A stretch of DNA of 64,000 bases from Sulfitobacter sp. SK011 (GCF_003352065.1 NZ_CP025803.1:1488001-1552000); one strand, 5' to 3'; positions 38,441-47,059 are shown, counted from the stretch's first letter. Program-made: numbers and translations. The notes: generated by a model from the letters alone, not told the origin.

Positions 38441-38886
38441 GATCGGCAGTCTTGCCGCTAAATATTTGCCAGTTGGAAGAAGCGGATGCGGCCGCGCTCC
38501 GACGCCTTTGGGCGCAATCCAAGGGCGCTGAGCCACCGAAGACGTTCACGGCGCGCTTGATGCGTCTTGCTTTGGCACGGGATGCGCAAACGGCCAGAGA
38601 GGGCGGTGAGGCGGCAAAGGCCCGACGAGAGTGGAACCAAATCATCAGGGGCAGATGCAGCGCTGGAGCCAACAAACGCCGTGGAATCACATTCTCGCCA
38701 TCGGCCCAAGACGGCACCCGTTTGCTGAAGGAATGGGGCGGTATCACCCACGAAGTATTGGTAATTGAAGGTGGCGCTACCTGGAATGGCCAGAGCTATT
38801 CGTCACTGTCCGCCGTAGCGCGAGCAATGACCGGCACAAACCGGAACGGCCCTAAGTTCTTTGGTTTGCGTGAGGGAGGCAGGTAA
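38437..38886 (+). CDS. DUF2924 domain protein
   Basis: A 149-residue protein: an N-terminal helical part (LEEADAAALRRLWAQSKG) and a C-terminal RAMA/DUF2924-type part with RGITFSPSAQDGTRLLKEWG, HEVLVIEGGATWNGQSYSSL and SAVARAMTGTNRNGPKFFGL. DUF2924 proteins are found almost always beside DUF3489 and a large serine recombinase. It is coupled on both sides: ATGA overlap with DUF3489, and its TAA shares a base with the recombinase ATG (TAATG). Function unknown; it may recognise target DNA. Confidence 0.88.
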   Translation: MRSAVLPLNICQLEEADAAALRRLWAQSKGAEPPKTFTARLMRLALARDAQTAREGGEAAKARREWNQIIRGRCSAGANKRRGITFSPSAQDGTRLLKEWGGITHEVLVIEGGATWNGQSYSSLSAVARAMTGTNRNGPKFFGLREGGR

Positions 38887-40571
38887 TGATCCGTAAACGC
38901 TGTGCCATTTACACGCGCAAATCGACCGAGGAAGGGCTGGAGCAGAGCTTCAACTCGCTAGACGCACAACGCGAAGCCTGTGCGGCCTATATCCTCAGCC
39001 AGAAGCATGAGGGCTGGGCCGAGCTGCGCGAGCGATACAACGACGGCGGGTTCTCTGGCGGGTCGATAGAACGTCCCGGCCTCAGGCAATTGCTGGACGA
39101 TGTGCGCGACGGGCGTGTTGATGTCATTGTCGTCTACAAGGTGGATCGGTTGACGCGGTCATTGGCGGATTTTGTAAAGATGGTCGATGTGTTTGACGGG
39201 GCAGGGGTTTCGTTTGTGTCGGTCACACAAGCATTCAACACTACTTCGTCGATGGGCCGACTGACCCTGAATGTGCTTTTGTCGTTTGCGCAGTTTGAGC
39301 GTGAGGTGACGGCCGAACGCATCCGGGACAAGGTTGCCGCCTCAAAACGCAAAGGCATGTGGATGGGCGGCGCCGTACCAATGGGATACGACGTGGCGGA
39401 CAAGGCGCTGGTGGTTATACCTGACGAAGCCACCGCGATCCGAACGATCTTTGCCGAGTATCTGGCAGCAGGTTCAGTGCGGCAGTTATCCGCGCGGCTT
39501 GATGAACTGGGTGTGGTCAGTAAACGTCGAACCAACCGGCATGGGCGTGTGAGCGGCGGCAAAGCCTTCTCGCGCGGCGCGCTCTACAACATCCTGCGCA
39601 ATCCGATCTACATCGGCAAAACCCGCCACAAAGAAGAGCTGCATGAAGGGCTTCATGAGGCGATCATTGATGACGCTACTTGGCAGCTGACTCAGGCGCA
39701 ATTGGCGGATCATGGGGGCAAGAAGATCAGCGCGGCTCGCAGGTCTGCAAGGCGTCTCCTCGATGGGGTGCTGTTCGATTCCAGGGGCCGCCAAATGCGC
39801 ACGACCTACGCCAGCAAGTCTTTGCGCCAGGAAGGAATGACACGGACGAAACGATACTGGTATTATACCACTGCAGTGTCCGGTTCAGACGACAAATTTA
39901 GGATCGAGCGTTTGCCCGCAGATGAGATCGACCGTGTTGTTCTCAACGGCCTCAGAGAACACCTGTCTGATCCCCGTTGGTTGGCGGATCAGACCAAGGG
40001 GCACGAGAGAGATGCAATACTGATCGCTGATATTTTACGGGCAACTGACAAGTGGCGGGCGGATACGGAGGAATCGGATGGCCATGTCACAGCGAAAAAC
40101 TTACCAAGTATCATAGATCGAATTGATGCGCAGAAGGACCGGTTGTCCGTCTCGGTGAACATCGCTGAGATGGTGGAGTCAGATGCAGACCACACGCCAA
40201 TCCTGGCAGGCTTTGAAATTCCGTTCCAAAAGCGTCAGAACGGTCGCGCTAAGCCGATCGTCATTGCAGCCAAAGGTGCAGCGCAAAGGGACCCGGACCT
40301 CATAGCACTGGTTGCGGATGCGAGACGGTGGGCAGGTGAGCTCCTTGATGGAGAGACTTCGTCCATTCAACAGATCACGGAACGGGAAGGTTTGCGCAGC
40401 GGGTCTGTCAGCCGCATCCTTCCGCTTGCCTGGTTGGCACCAGACATCTCAGCGGCGATTCTGGAAGGTCGCCAGCCGCAGCATCTCAACGCGAAAACAC
40501 TGCGCAATCTACGTGAACTTCCGTTGGACTGGATACAGCAACGCCAGGTCCTCGGATTTGCTCAACTTTGA
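38886..40571 (+). CDS. large serine recombinase
   Basis: A 561-residue recombinase. The N-terminal resolvase domain (about 1-150) has the catalytic Ser in IYTRKSTEEG (Ser 13) and the FSGGSIERPGLRQLL and KVDRLTRSLADFVK blocks. A recombinase domain (about 165-270), a zinc-ribbon-like/coiled part (about 280-360) and a helix-turn-helix-like C-terminal part (ITEREGLRSGSVSRIL) follow. It is complete, unlike the homologous C-terminal fragment at 1548-2009. It lies 186 bp before the 3' end of tRNA-Tyr, which suggests integration there. Being intact it may still act on the element. Confidence 0.92.
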   Translation: MIRKRCAIYTRKSTEEGLEQSFNSLDAQREACAAYILSQKHEGWAELRERYNDGGFSGGSIERPGLRQLLDDVRDGRVDVIVVYKVDRLTRSLADFVKMVDVFDGAGVSFVSVTQAFNTTSSMGRLTLNVLLSFAQFEREVTAERIRDKVAASKRKGMWMGGAVPMGYDVADKALVVIPDEATAIRTIFAEYLAAGSVRQLSARLDELGVVSKRRTNRHGRVSGGKAFSRGALYNILRNPIYIGKTRHKEELHEGLHEAIIDDATWQLTQAQLADHGGKKISAARRSARRLLDGVLFDSRGRQMRTTYASKSLRQEGMTRTKRYWYYTTAVSGSDDKFRIERLPADEIDRVVLNGLREHLSDPRWLADQTKGHERDAILIADILRATDKWRADTEESDGHVTAKNLPSIIDRIDAQKDRLSVSVNIAEMVESDADHTPILAGFEIPFQKRQNGRAKPIVIAAKGAAQRDPDLIALVADARRWAGELLDGETSSIQQITEREGLRSGSVSRILPLAWLAPDISAAILEGRQPQHLNAKTLRNLRELPLDWIQQRQVLGFAQL

Positions 40572-40757
40572 GATCGCTTTGAACGGCTCAAGACCTCACG
40601 TGCAATTGCCCCGCTGAGACTTTCTCTGAAATAGCCCCGAAAGTGCTCAAATCATAGACCATCTGTGAGGTCTCTGGCGCACTGATTGACTGCAACCCAC
40701 TGAAATATAAAAACTACTCCGGGTGCACGTATTGTCGGTGCTTTTAGGAAGACTTAG
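40572..40757 (+). repeat. recombinase 3' flank, copy 2, abutting tRNA-Tyr
   Basis: It matches 2010-2220 in word order (CAAGACCTCAC, GAGGTCTCTGGCGC, CTGAAATATAAA, TGTCGGTG, TTTTAGG, AGTGGTGG). The last word runs into the TGGTGGGCGAC of the tRNA-Tyr 3' end. A likely element terminus. I found no matching tRNA-Tyr fragment on the left side of the cassette. Confidence 0.65.
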
Positions 40758-40841
40758 TGGTGGGCGACCCTGGAATCGAACCAGGCGTGCGTCTCCGCGA
40801 GGGAGTTACAGTCCCCTGCCACACCTTGCGGCCTGTCGCCC
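40758..40841 (-). tRNA. tRNA-Tyr (anticodon GTA)
   Basis: Read on the minus strand: acceptor GGGCGAC pairs with GTCGCCC, the D-arm is GCC-GGC, the anticodon stem GGGGA/TCCCT holds loop CTGTAAC (anticodon GTA), the variable region is long (class II), the T-arm CCTGG-TTCGATT-CCAGG is intact, and CCA is encoded at 40758-40760. Its 3' end touches the recombinase cassette flank. Confidence 0.97.
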
Positions 40842-40952
40842 ACTGCGCCCTTCGCATTGCGTTGGGCGTGGGGGCGTGATTACAAGCGACCCAAAGAGGC
40901 GTCAAGGCGAAATGCGATGCGCTGTGCGGATAAGACCGGTTAGGACGAGATC

Positions 40953-41729
40953 ATGAAAAAACCAAAATGGGTTGTGCAAAAAGAGCAGGACAAAAAGGCC
41001 GAAGGCAACATGACGCTTTGGCTGTTTGGACTGCACGCCGTGCGCGATGCGTTGATGAACCCGAACCGTGAAAAGCTGACCTTGATGGTGACGCCAAATG
41101 CACAGGCCAAGCTGGAGGATGCGATTGCATTTGCCGGTATTGCCCCACAGGTCGAGGACCCGCGCAAGTTCCGCCCGCCGCTGGATCCCGGATCGGTGCA
41201 TCAGGGTGCGGTGCTTGAGGTCAAACCATTGAACTGGGGCCGGTTGGAGGACGTCTGCATTGGCGATACCGCCCCGCGTGTGTTGTTGCTGGACCGGGTC
41301 ACAGATCCGCATAATGTGGGGGCGATCCTGCGCTCCGCTGAGGTGCTGGGGGCGTCGGCGGTGATTGGCACGCGGCACCATTCGGCCCCTGAAACGGGGG
41401 CGCTGGCCAAGACCGCGTCCGGCGCGCTGGAACGCCAGCCCTATCTGCGGGTGCGCAATCTCGCCGATGCGATCCGCAGCCTGCAAGATATGGGGTATCT
41501 GGTGCTGGGTCTCGACGGTGAGGCGGCCATGAGCATTGAGGCCGCCGTCGAAGGCAAACGCGACCGGCCAGTGGCGTTGGTCCTGGGGGCCGAGGGGCCG
41601 GGGTTGCGCGAGAAAACCAAAGAAACGGTCGATATGCTGGTACGAATTGACGCAGCGGGTGGATTTGGGTCGCTCAACGTCTCAAATGCCGCCGCAATCG
41701 CCTTATATGCCTCAAGAGACCATACATAA
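40953..41729 (+). CDS. rlmB: 23S rRNA 2'-O-ribose methyltransferase, TrmH/RlmB family
   Basis: A 258-residue SpoU-class (SPOUT) methyltransferase. An N-terminal RNA-binding domain (about 20-95: LFGLHAVRDALMNPNREKL) is followed by the knot domain with motif 1 DRVTDPHNVGAILRSAE, motif 2 VLGAEGPGLR and motif 3 LNVSNAAAIALY. In family members it methylates the 2'-O of G2251 in 23S rRNA. The gene diverges from tRNA-Tyr. Its TAA stop is followed in the same frame by GGAGG and the zinc-ribbon gene. Confidence 0.92.
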   Translation: MKKPKWVVQKEQDKKAEGNMTLWLFGLHAVRDALMNPNREKLTLMVTPNAQAKLEDAIAFAGIAPQVEDPRKFRPPLDPGSVHQGAVLEVKPLNWGRLEDVCIGDTAPRVLLLDRVTDPHNVGAILRSAEVLGASAVIGTRHHSAPETGALAKTASGALERQPYLRVRNLADAIRSLQDMGYLVLGLDGEAAMSIEAAVEGKRDRPVALVLGAEGPGLREKTKETVDMLVRIDAAGGFGSLNVSNAAAIALYASRDHT

Positions 41730-41741
41730 TCGGAGGCTGCC

Positions 41742-42047
41742 ATCACATACCCTGCCAAGATCGCGACCTGCTGTCATTGTGGCAGCAAGGCGGTGCTGAT
41801 GTTGGACAAGGGCCGGCACGAATTGGCCTGTGCAAACTGTGGTGCGCCATTGCGGCAGATGAAAATGCTGCCCAAAGCAGCACCAAGCCGTCCCGCGGTC
41901 ACTCACCAGCCTCAGATCAGACAGTTCGCCGCCGCAAAGCCGATCCCTGAAAAGCGCAGGAAACCCGTTAAGGGCAAGAAGCGCAAAAAGTGGTTCAAGG
42001 ACTGGGCCGAGGATGTGTTCGATCTGGTCGAGGACATTTTCGACTGA
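41742..42047 (+). CDS. zinc-ribbon protein, apparent AUC start
   Basis: A protein of about 101 residues. In frame after the rlmB stop (41727-41729) comes GGAGG (41732-41736) and, five bases on, ATC ACA TAC CCT, giving ITYPAKIATCCHCGSKAVLM. Two CxxC pairs (CCHCG and CANCG) then build a zinc ribbon; a start at the next conventional codon (41793) would lose the first pair. The C-terminal half is basic (KRRKPVKGKKRKKWFKDW) and acidic at the end. AUC as start is rare but has the best ribosome-binding site in the region. Function unknown; basic tail and ribbon suggest nucleic-acid binding. Confidence 0.6.
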   Translation: MTYPAKIATCCHCGSKAVLMLDKGRHELACANCGAPLRQMKMLPKAAPSRPAVTHQPQIRQFAAAKPIPEKRRKPVKGKKRKKWFKDWAEDVFDLVEDIFD

Positions 42048-42154
42048 CGAAGACGCGCGTTCGGCAGAAACCTGCCGAAAATTAACTTACTTTTCACAGT
42101 TGCGCGAGTACCTCTTTGAAAGCTGCCGAGGCTTCCTACCTCTTGAGCATGACG

Positions 42155-42239
42155 CTGGACACGGAACGTCCAGCAGTCGTTTACTGTCCCTCGTTCCGTA
42201 CCTTTGCGCCCCTTGGTTTTGCCAACGGGGCGCTTTTTT
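42155..42239 (+). ncRNA. possible structured RNA ending in the terminator
   Basis: Between the zinc-ribbon and CoA-binding genes, ACGGAAC and GTTCCGT (about 42159 and 42193) can pair and are followed by the strong terminator hairpin at 42206-42233. Two hairpins in tandem ending in U6 and no gene suggest a small RNA or leader. No promoter is clear, so this is tentative. Confidence 0.3.
42206..42239 (+). terminator. rho-independent terminator
   Basis: GCGCCCC...GGGGCGC with the inner pairing TTGG/CCAA forms an 11-bp-class stem, followed directly by TTTTTT (42234-42239). It terminates transcription from the rlmB/zinc-ribbon side or a short RNA, only 30 bp before the CoA-binding gene. Confidence 0.85.
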
Positions 42240-42268
42240 CTGCCAAGGTTGCGGTGTATGGAGGGCCC

Positions 42269-42736
42269 ATGACATATTCTGATGCCCTGTTGAAAACCAT
42301 CCTGACCGCGCCCAAGCGGATCGCCATTGTCGGCGTGTCACCCAATCCGGTGCGGCCAAGCTATTATGTGGCGCGTTATCTGGGGCTGAAAGGATTTGAT
42401 GTTGTGCCGGTCAATCCCGTTGCAGTGGGTGAAGTATTGTTTGGCAAAAAAGTCGTGGCGTCGCTGGGGGATATTGAGGGACCGGTGGATATGGTCGATA
42501 TTTTCCGCCGCTCAGAGGCCGTGCCGCCGATTGTGGACGAAGCGCTGGATATATTTCCCAAGTTACAGACGATCTGGATGCAGATTGGTGTCGAGCATGC
42601 GCAAGCCGCAGCCAAAGCCGAGGCGCGTGGGGTCACGGTCATCCAGAATCGCTGTCCAAAAATCGAATATCAGCGGTTGTTCGGGGAATTGCGGATGGGG
42701 GGCTTTGCCACCGGGATCATTTCGAGCAAGCTGTGA
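42269..42736 (+). CDS. CoA-binding domain protein
   Basis: A 155-residue single-domain CoA-binding (YccU-type, succinyl-CoA-synthetase-like Rossmann) protein: IAIVGVSPNPVRPSYYVARY at about 17-36, GFDVVPVNP, then NRCPKIEYQRLFGELR. Members bind CoA or a nucleotide; their physiological role is unclear. The start has GGAGGG five bases upstream; a longer frame upstream would run through the terminator and is rejected. It converges on hisE. Confidence 0.88.
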   Translation: MTYSDALLKTILTAPKRIAIVGVSPNPVRPSYYVARYLGLKGFDVVPVNPVAVGEVLFGKKVVASLGDIEGPVDMVDIFRRSEAVPPIVDEALDIFPKLQTIWMQIGVEHAQAAAKAEARGVTVIQNRCPKIEYQRLFGELRMGGFATGIISSKL

Positions 42737-42804
42737 ATGGGCCAGCCTGCGTTGCGACCATGCGGCCTTGATCCGTTGGTTTGGCCCGCTGGCCCCAGAC
42801 AGAT

Positions 42805-43110
42805 CTAGCGTGACGCTTTTTCGGCGATGCCGGATTGGGACTGGCGCCGCGTAAGCTCGGCAAGCACATCCTCAAGCGGCACCTCGCAGGACACCAGCAA
42901 GACCATCAGATGATAAAGCACATCTGCAGCCTCAGATGTCAGGGCCGCCCGGTCGCCTTTCACTGCTTCTATAATCGCCTCAATAGCTTCTTCGCCGAAT
43001 TTCTCGGCGCATTTTTCCGGGCCTTTACCGAGCAATTGCGCTGTCCAGCTGCTGTCCGGATCAGCGGACTTGCGGCTTTGGATCGTGGCGTAGAGGTCCT
43101 CTAGGGTCAT
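42805..43110 (-). CDS. hisE: phosphoribosyl-ATP pyrophosphatase
   Basis: A 101-residue HisE enzyme (all-helical MazG-like fold) that hydrolyses phosphoribosyl-ATP to phosphoribosyl-AMP in histidine synthesis. Motifs: [20 protein letters not shown] (the metal-binding EExxE-type segment) and [10 protein letters not shown]. Its ATG overlaps the hisF stop by 4 bp, and it ends the hisA-F-E part of the his cluster. Complete and ordinary in length. Confidence 0.93.
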   Translation of the reverse strand: MTLEDLYATIQSRKSADPDSSWTAQLLGKGPEKCAEKFGEEAIEAIIEAVKGDRAALTSEAADVLYHLMVLLVSCEVPLEDVLAELTRRQSQSGIAEKASR

Positions 43111-43868
43111 GTCAGCCTCATTGGGATGCCGGCGGCGGCCATATGGGCCTTTGCCTGGCCGATTGTGAATTCACCAAAGTGAAAGATCGACGCGGCCAGC
43201 ACGGCGGACGCACCACCGATGGTCACGCCCTCGACCAGATGATCCAGAGTGCCGACACCCCCCGACGCGATCACCGGGACGCTCACGGCGTCGGAAATGG
43301 CGCGGGTCAGCGGCAGGTTGAAGCCCTGTTTGGTGCCGTCGCGGTCCATCGAGGTCAGCAGGATTTCCCCGGCACCCTTGGCCGTAACTGTCCGGGCAAA
43401 TTCAACAGCATCTATGCCGGTGGATTTGCGGCCACCGTGGGTGAATATCTCCCATTTGCCGGGGTGAGTGGTTTTGGCGTCGATGGCGACAACGATACAT
43501 TGGCTGCCGAATTGTGAAGCGGCTTCTGCCACCACATCTGGATTGGCAACGGCGGCGGAATTGAAGCTGACCTTGTCAGCGCCTGCAAGCAGCAGGGCGC
43601 GCACGTCGGCCACGGTGCGCACACCGCCCCCAACGGTCAGCGGAATATAGCAGTGCTCTGCCGTGCGCCGGACCAGATCGAACATGGTCCCGCGGTTTTC
43701 ATGGGTTGCGTGAATGTCGAGAAAGCAAAGTTCATCGGCACCAGCCGCATCATAGGCAATCGCGGCATCCACCGGATCGCCGGCATCGCGCAGGCCGACA
43801 AAGTTCACACCCTTGACGACACGGCCATCAGCGACATCCAGACAGGGAATGATGCGGGTTTTCAGCAT
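43107..43868 (-). CDS. hisF: imidazole glycerol phosphate synthase subunit HisF
   Basis: A 253-residue (beta-alpha)8-barrel cyclase that, with HisH, converts PRFAR and ammonia to imidazole glycerol phosphate and AICAR. The catalytic Asp in [16 protein letters not shown] (Asp 11), the second Asp in CIVVAIDAK, and phosphate loops (GGGVRT, ASGGVG) are visible. It is coupled to hisE and separated from hisA by 164 bp containing a short repeat. Confidence 0.95.
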   Translation of the reverse strand: MLKTRIIPCLDVADGRVVKGVNFVGLRDAGDPVDAAIAYDAAGADELCFLDIHATHENRGTMFDLVRRTAEHCYIPLTVGGGVRTVADVRALLLAGADKVSFNSAAVANPDVVAEAASQFGSQCIVVAIDAKTTHPGKWEIFTHGGRKSTGIDAVEFARTVTAKGAGEILLTSMDRDGTKQGFNLPLTRAISDAVSVPVIASGGVGTLDHLVEGVTIGGASAVLAASIFHFGEFTIGQAKAHMAAAGIPMRLT

Positions 43869-43977
43869 GTGATGGGTCGTGCTCCGTCGGGGTCAGGCTG
43901 GTGGTATGATCGTCGATTTTAGCTTTACAGCGTGTGGCAGGGTGATGCCAGTCGGGGTTTGCAGGGCAGGTTTTTCG

Positions 43978-44021
43978 GGCGTCGGTAACACGTCGGTATT
44001 TTGTCGGTATGTCGTCGGTGC
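43978..44021. repeat. GTCGGTA short repeat cluster between hisF and hisA
   Basis: GTCGGT occurs four times in about 40 bp (near 43981, 43993, 44003, 44014), roughly every 10-12 bases. The 164-bp gap carries no gene. Spacing near one helical turn could reflect protein binding or simple slippage. Confidence 0.5.
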
Positions 44022-44032
44022 GCAGGACGCGA

Positions 44033-44755
44033 TCATCGCGGGGTCAGCGCCTTGAGTGCGGCTGTCAGATCAATCGCCCCGTCATAGAGCGCGCGGCCGG
44101 AAATTGCGCCCTCAATCACGCCGGTATCGCGCAGGGCGATCAGATCATCCAGCGATGACACACCGCCCGATGCGATGACGGGTATCTTAACCGCACGTGC
44201 CAGATCGGCGGTGGCGGTGATGTTTGGCCCGCCCATCGCGCCGTCGCGCATGATGTCGGTGTAGATGATGGCTGCAACGCCCGCGTCCTCGAAAGATTTC
44301 GCCAGGTCTGTGACCATCACATCGGTTTCTGTGGCCCAGCCTTTGGTTGCAACACGGCCATTTCGGGCGTCGATGCCAACAGCGACCTGACCGGGAAAGC
44401 GACGCGCGGCCTCGCGAACCAGTTCGGGGTTCTCGACGGCCACTGTGCCAAGGATCACCCGTGCGAGGCCCTTGTCCAGCCAGCGCTCGATCGTGGCCAT
44501 ATCGCGGATGCCACCGCCAAGCTGGGCGGGCACCTTGCAGGATTTCAGAATCGCCTCCACCGGGGCGGCATTCACCGGCGCGCCCGCAAAAGCGCCATTG
44601 AGATCAACCAGATGCAACCAAGCACAGCCCGCATCCACAAAAGCGCGGGCCTGGGCGGCGGGGTCATCGTTGAACACAGTCGATTGGTCCATGTCACCGT
44701 GCACAAGGCGCACAGCGTTGCCGTCTTTGAGGTCAATGGCGGGATAAAGGATCAT
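44033..44755 (-). CDS. hisA: ProFAR isomerase HisA
   Basis: A 240-residue (beta-alpha)8 barrel that isomerises ProFAR to PRFAR. The catalytic Asp in [14 protein letters not shown] (Asp 8), the second acid in [10 protein letters not shown] and phosphate loops (LGGGIRD; ASGGVSS) are present. It is followed by hisF and hisE and preceded, on the other strand, by a pair of DUF2147 genes that separates it from hisH and hisB. Confidence 0.95.
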   Translation of the reverse strand: MILYPAIDLKDGNAVRLVHGDMDQSTVFNDDPAAQARAFVDAGCAWLHLVDLNGAFAGAPVNAAPVEAILKSCKVPAQLGGGIRDMATIERWLDKGLARVILGTVAVENPELVREAARRFPGQVAVGIDARNGRVATKGWATETDVMVTDLAKSFEDAGVAAIIYTDIMRDGAMGGPNITATADLARAVKIPVIASGGVSSLDDLIALRDTGVIEGAISGRALYDGAIDLTAALKALTPR

Positions 44756-44890
44756 CAGCGTGGCCTAACAAAAGGGGTGTTGGCGCGGTTATGCACGTTA
44801 CGTCACAAGATGCAACGCGACCTAAGGTCAGCCTTGCCTGAAAGGTCACAGTTATCCCAAGGTAACGCCAGATATGGGAGGAGAACCATC

Positions 44891-45286
44891 ATGAAAACAC
44901 TTATTACAGCAGCGGTTTTGGGGCTGAGCCTTGCAGGCAGTGCTTGGGCGGCTGACCCAATCGTGGGCAACTGGCGCACGATCGCAGATGACAATGGCAA
45001 TTCGGGTCTGATCGCGGTCAGCGAATGTGGCGCGAAAATCTGCGGCGTTCTGGTCAAATCATACGACAAGAACGGCAAATCAGTTAAGTCGCCGAACGTC
45101 GGCCGGAAATTGATCTGGGATATGGTGAACACCGGCGGTGGTGGCTATGGCAAGGGCAAGGTCTATTCACCCGATCGCGACAAGACCTATAGCGGCAAAC
45201 TGCAACTGGCAGGCAACAACCTGACGGTTCAAGGATGTGTTCTGGGCATTTGCCGGAATGGCGGCACCTGGTCACGCGTCAAGTGA
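44891..45286 (+). CDS. exported DUF2147 protein
   Basis: A 131-residue protein with a signal peptide (LITAAVLGLSLAGSAWAAD) and a DUF2147 domain (about 22-130: IVGNWRTIADDNGNSG, the Cys pair CGAKICGVLV, then GCVLGICRNGGTWSRV). GGGAGGA upstream fixes the start. DUF2147 proteins are periplasmic beta-rich proteins of unknown function. It is transcribed against the his genes and followed by a terminator and a paralogue. Confidence 0.9.
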   Translation: MKTLITAAVLGLSLAGSAWAADPIVGNWRTIADDNGNSGLIAVSECGAKICGVLVKSYDKNGKSVKSPNVGRKLIWDMVNTGGGGYGKGKVYSPDRDKTYSGKLQLAGNNLTVQGCVLGICRNGGTWSRVK

Positions 45287-45349
45287 TGTAAACGCGCCAT
45301 TGGCGCGCATAAAATCAAGCAGGCCAAAATAACTATTTGTGCGACTCAG

Positions 45350-45380
45350 GGCGCAGGCGTAACGAAACGTCTGCGCCTTT
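45350..45380 (+). terminator. hairpin after first DUF2147 gene
   Basis: GGCGCAGGCG and CGTCTGCGCC form a 10-bp stem (one G-U pair) with an 8-base loop, followed by TTTAAT. It lies between the two DUF2147 genes and likely separates them. A second palindrome, GCGCCATTGGCGC, lies just after the first gene's stop. Confidence 0.65.
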
Positions 45381-45439
45381 AATGCTGTCCGAGGCCGACA
45401 GATAACAAGGCATTTTGTATCGCTTGGGGAGTGATGCGG

Positions 45440-45832
45440 ATGTCTAAGTTTACGACATTTCTAATAATTCTATGTTTGTCTGCCGGGGCGAGCCTGGCCC
45501 GGGCCGATGTGCCGCTGGGTTTGTGGCAATCAGGCCCGGATGCCACCGGCACTGTTGTGCATGTGCGTACCAAACCTTGCGGGCGTGCCTTATGTGGTCG
45601 CGTTGAGCGCGCCAAGGACCGGCGCGGTTATGACACGCCATCAAGCGCCGTGGGGCGCAAGATGCTGTGGGATATGATGGCGCAGCCGGATGGCACCTAT
45701 GAGGGCAAGATCTGGGAACCTGTCGGAAACCGGATGCTGGTGGCCGGAATGCAGGTTCAGGGCAACACGATGCAGCTTCGAAACTGTGACGCGACGGCCT
45801 GTCAGGACGCAGTCTGGACGCGCCTGCGTTAA
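45440..45832 (+). CDS. exported DUF2147 protein, paralogue
   Basis: A protein of about 130 residues with a signal peptide (FTTFLIILCLSAGASLARAD) and a diverged DUF2147 domain (GLWQSGPDATGTVVHV, CGRALCGRVE, GRKMLWDMM, CDATACQDAVWTRLR). It is a paralogue of the gene before it; the Cys pairs are conserved. GTG 45431 or ATG 45434 are possible starts; ATG 45440 fits the GGGGA site best. Its stop overlaps the hisH stop on the other strand by 4 bp. Confidence 0.88.
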   Translation: MSKFTTFLIILCLSAGASLARADVPLGLWQSGPDATGTVVHVRTKPCGRALCGRVERAKDRRGYDTPSSAVGRKMLWDMMAQPDGTYEGKIWEPVGNRMLVAGMQVQGNTMQLRNCDATACQDAVWTRLR

Positions 45833-46467
45833 GGTTTCCAGTTCAGGAAATTCGCAATCAACCGCAACCCGGTGGCCTGAGATTTCTCAGGGTGAAACTG
45901 CATGCCCAGCATGGTGTCCCGGCCGATGATTGCGGTCACGTCGCCCGCATAATCGACATGGGCAAGGCGCTGCGCCGGATCGGTGACCGCCATGTGGTAG
46001 GAATGCACGAAATAGGCGTGATCGCCTGTCTCAATCCCATCAAAAACCGGGTGCGGGTGGTCGATCACCAGATCATTCCAGCCCATGTGCGGCACCTTGA
46101 GCTTGGGATCAGCAGGGGTGATGCGCGTCACCTCGCCAGCGATCCATCCCAGACCAGCCGTGTCGGTGTATTCGCGACCGACACTGGCCATCAATTGCAT
46201 GCCCACACAGATGCCAAGGAACGGTCGGCCCTGACCCTCGACCGCTTCGACCATCGCGTCATAGAGCCCGCCCGCGCCCTTGAGCGCCGCCATACAGGCC
46301 GGAAAGGCACCGTCACCCGGCAACACAAGCCGATCCGCGCGCGCAACCACATCCGCGTCCGCCGTGACGATCACGTCGCCTGCGTCCGTCTCGCGGGCCA
46401 TGCGTTCAAAGGCCTTGTGCGCGGAATGCAGATTGCCGGATTCGTAGTCAATGATCGCGGTCAGCAT
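45829..46467 (-). CDS. hisH: imidazole glycerol phosphate synthase subunit HisH
   Basis: A 212-residue class I glutamine amidotransferase that supplies ammonia to HisF. The nucleophile is in GICVGMQLM (Cys about 80) and the His-Glu pair in GMQFHPEKS; the N-terminus IIDYESGNLHS is typical. The start is 4 bp after the hisB stop, so the two are coupled. It converges tail to tail, with overlapping stop codons, on the second DUF2147 gene. Confidence 0.95.
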   Translation of the reverse strand: MLTAIIDYESGNLHSAHKAFERMARETDAGDVIVTADADVVARADRLVLPGDGAFPACMAALKGAGGLYDAMVEAVEGQGRPFLGICVGMQLMASVGREYTDTAGLGWIAGEVTRITPADPKLKVPHMGWNDLVIDHPHPVFDGIETGDHAYFVHSYHMAVTDPAQRLAHVDYAGDVTAIIGRDTMLGMQFHPEKSQATGLRLIANFLNWKP

Positions 46468-46471
46468 CGGA

Positions 46472-47059
46472 TCAAAGCGCGCCCTTGGTAGACGGGATGT
46501 CGCCCGACTTGCGCGGGTCCACCTCGATCGCGTCGCGCAGGGCGCGTGCAACCGATTTGAACGTCGCCTCAACGATGTGGTGGCTGTTTATGCCGTGCAG
46601 CATGTCCACGTGCAGGGTGATGCCGCCATGGGTGCTGAACGCCTGAAAAAACTCGCGCACCAATTCAGTGTCGAAGGTGCCGATCCTGGCCGTGGGGATA
46701 TCGACATTCCAGATGAGGTATGGCCGCGCGGACAGGTCCAGCGCTGTGCGCACCTGTGCATCATCCATCGGCAACAGGCACGCGCCATAGCGCCGGATGC
46801 CGCGTTTGTCGCCAAGTGCGCTGGCCAAGGCCTGACCCAGCGTGATGCCCACATCCTCAACCGTGTGGTGATCGTCTATGTGCAGATCCCCCTTGGCCCG
46901 GATGCTCATATCAATCAACGAATGGCGCGCAAGTTGGTCAAGCATGTGGTCAAAAAACCCGACGCCTGTCTGGTTGTCATAGGCACCGGTACCGTCAAGG
47001 TTGATCTCAACCGTGACGTCAGTTTCAGCGGTGGTACGGGTCAGTGTGGTCTGGCGCAT
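46472..47059 (-). CDS. hisB: imidazoleglycerol-phosphate dehydratase
   Basis: A 195-residue monofunctional HisB that dehydrates imidazole glycerol phosphate. Metal-binding His motifs are [24 protein letters not shown] and the C-terminal [13 protein letters not shown]. No phosphatase domain is fused. ATG 47059 gives the family's usual N-terminus ([12 protein letters not shown]); the longer upstream frame is rejected. It is first gene of this part of the his cluster and diverges from the Lrp-like gene. Confidence 0.95.
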   Translation of the reverse strand: MRQTTLTRTTAETDVTVEINLDGTGAYDNQTGVGFFDHMLDQLARHSLIDMSIRAKGDLHIDDHHTVEDVGITLGQALASALGDKRGIRRYGACLLPMDDAQVRTALDLSARPYLIWNVDIPTARIGTFDTELVREFFQAFSTHGGITLHVDMLHGINSHHIVEATFKSVARALRDAIEVDPRKSGDIPSTKGAL

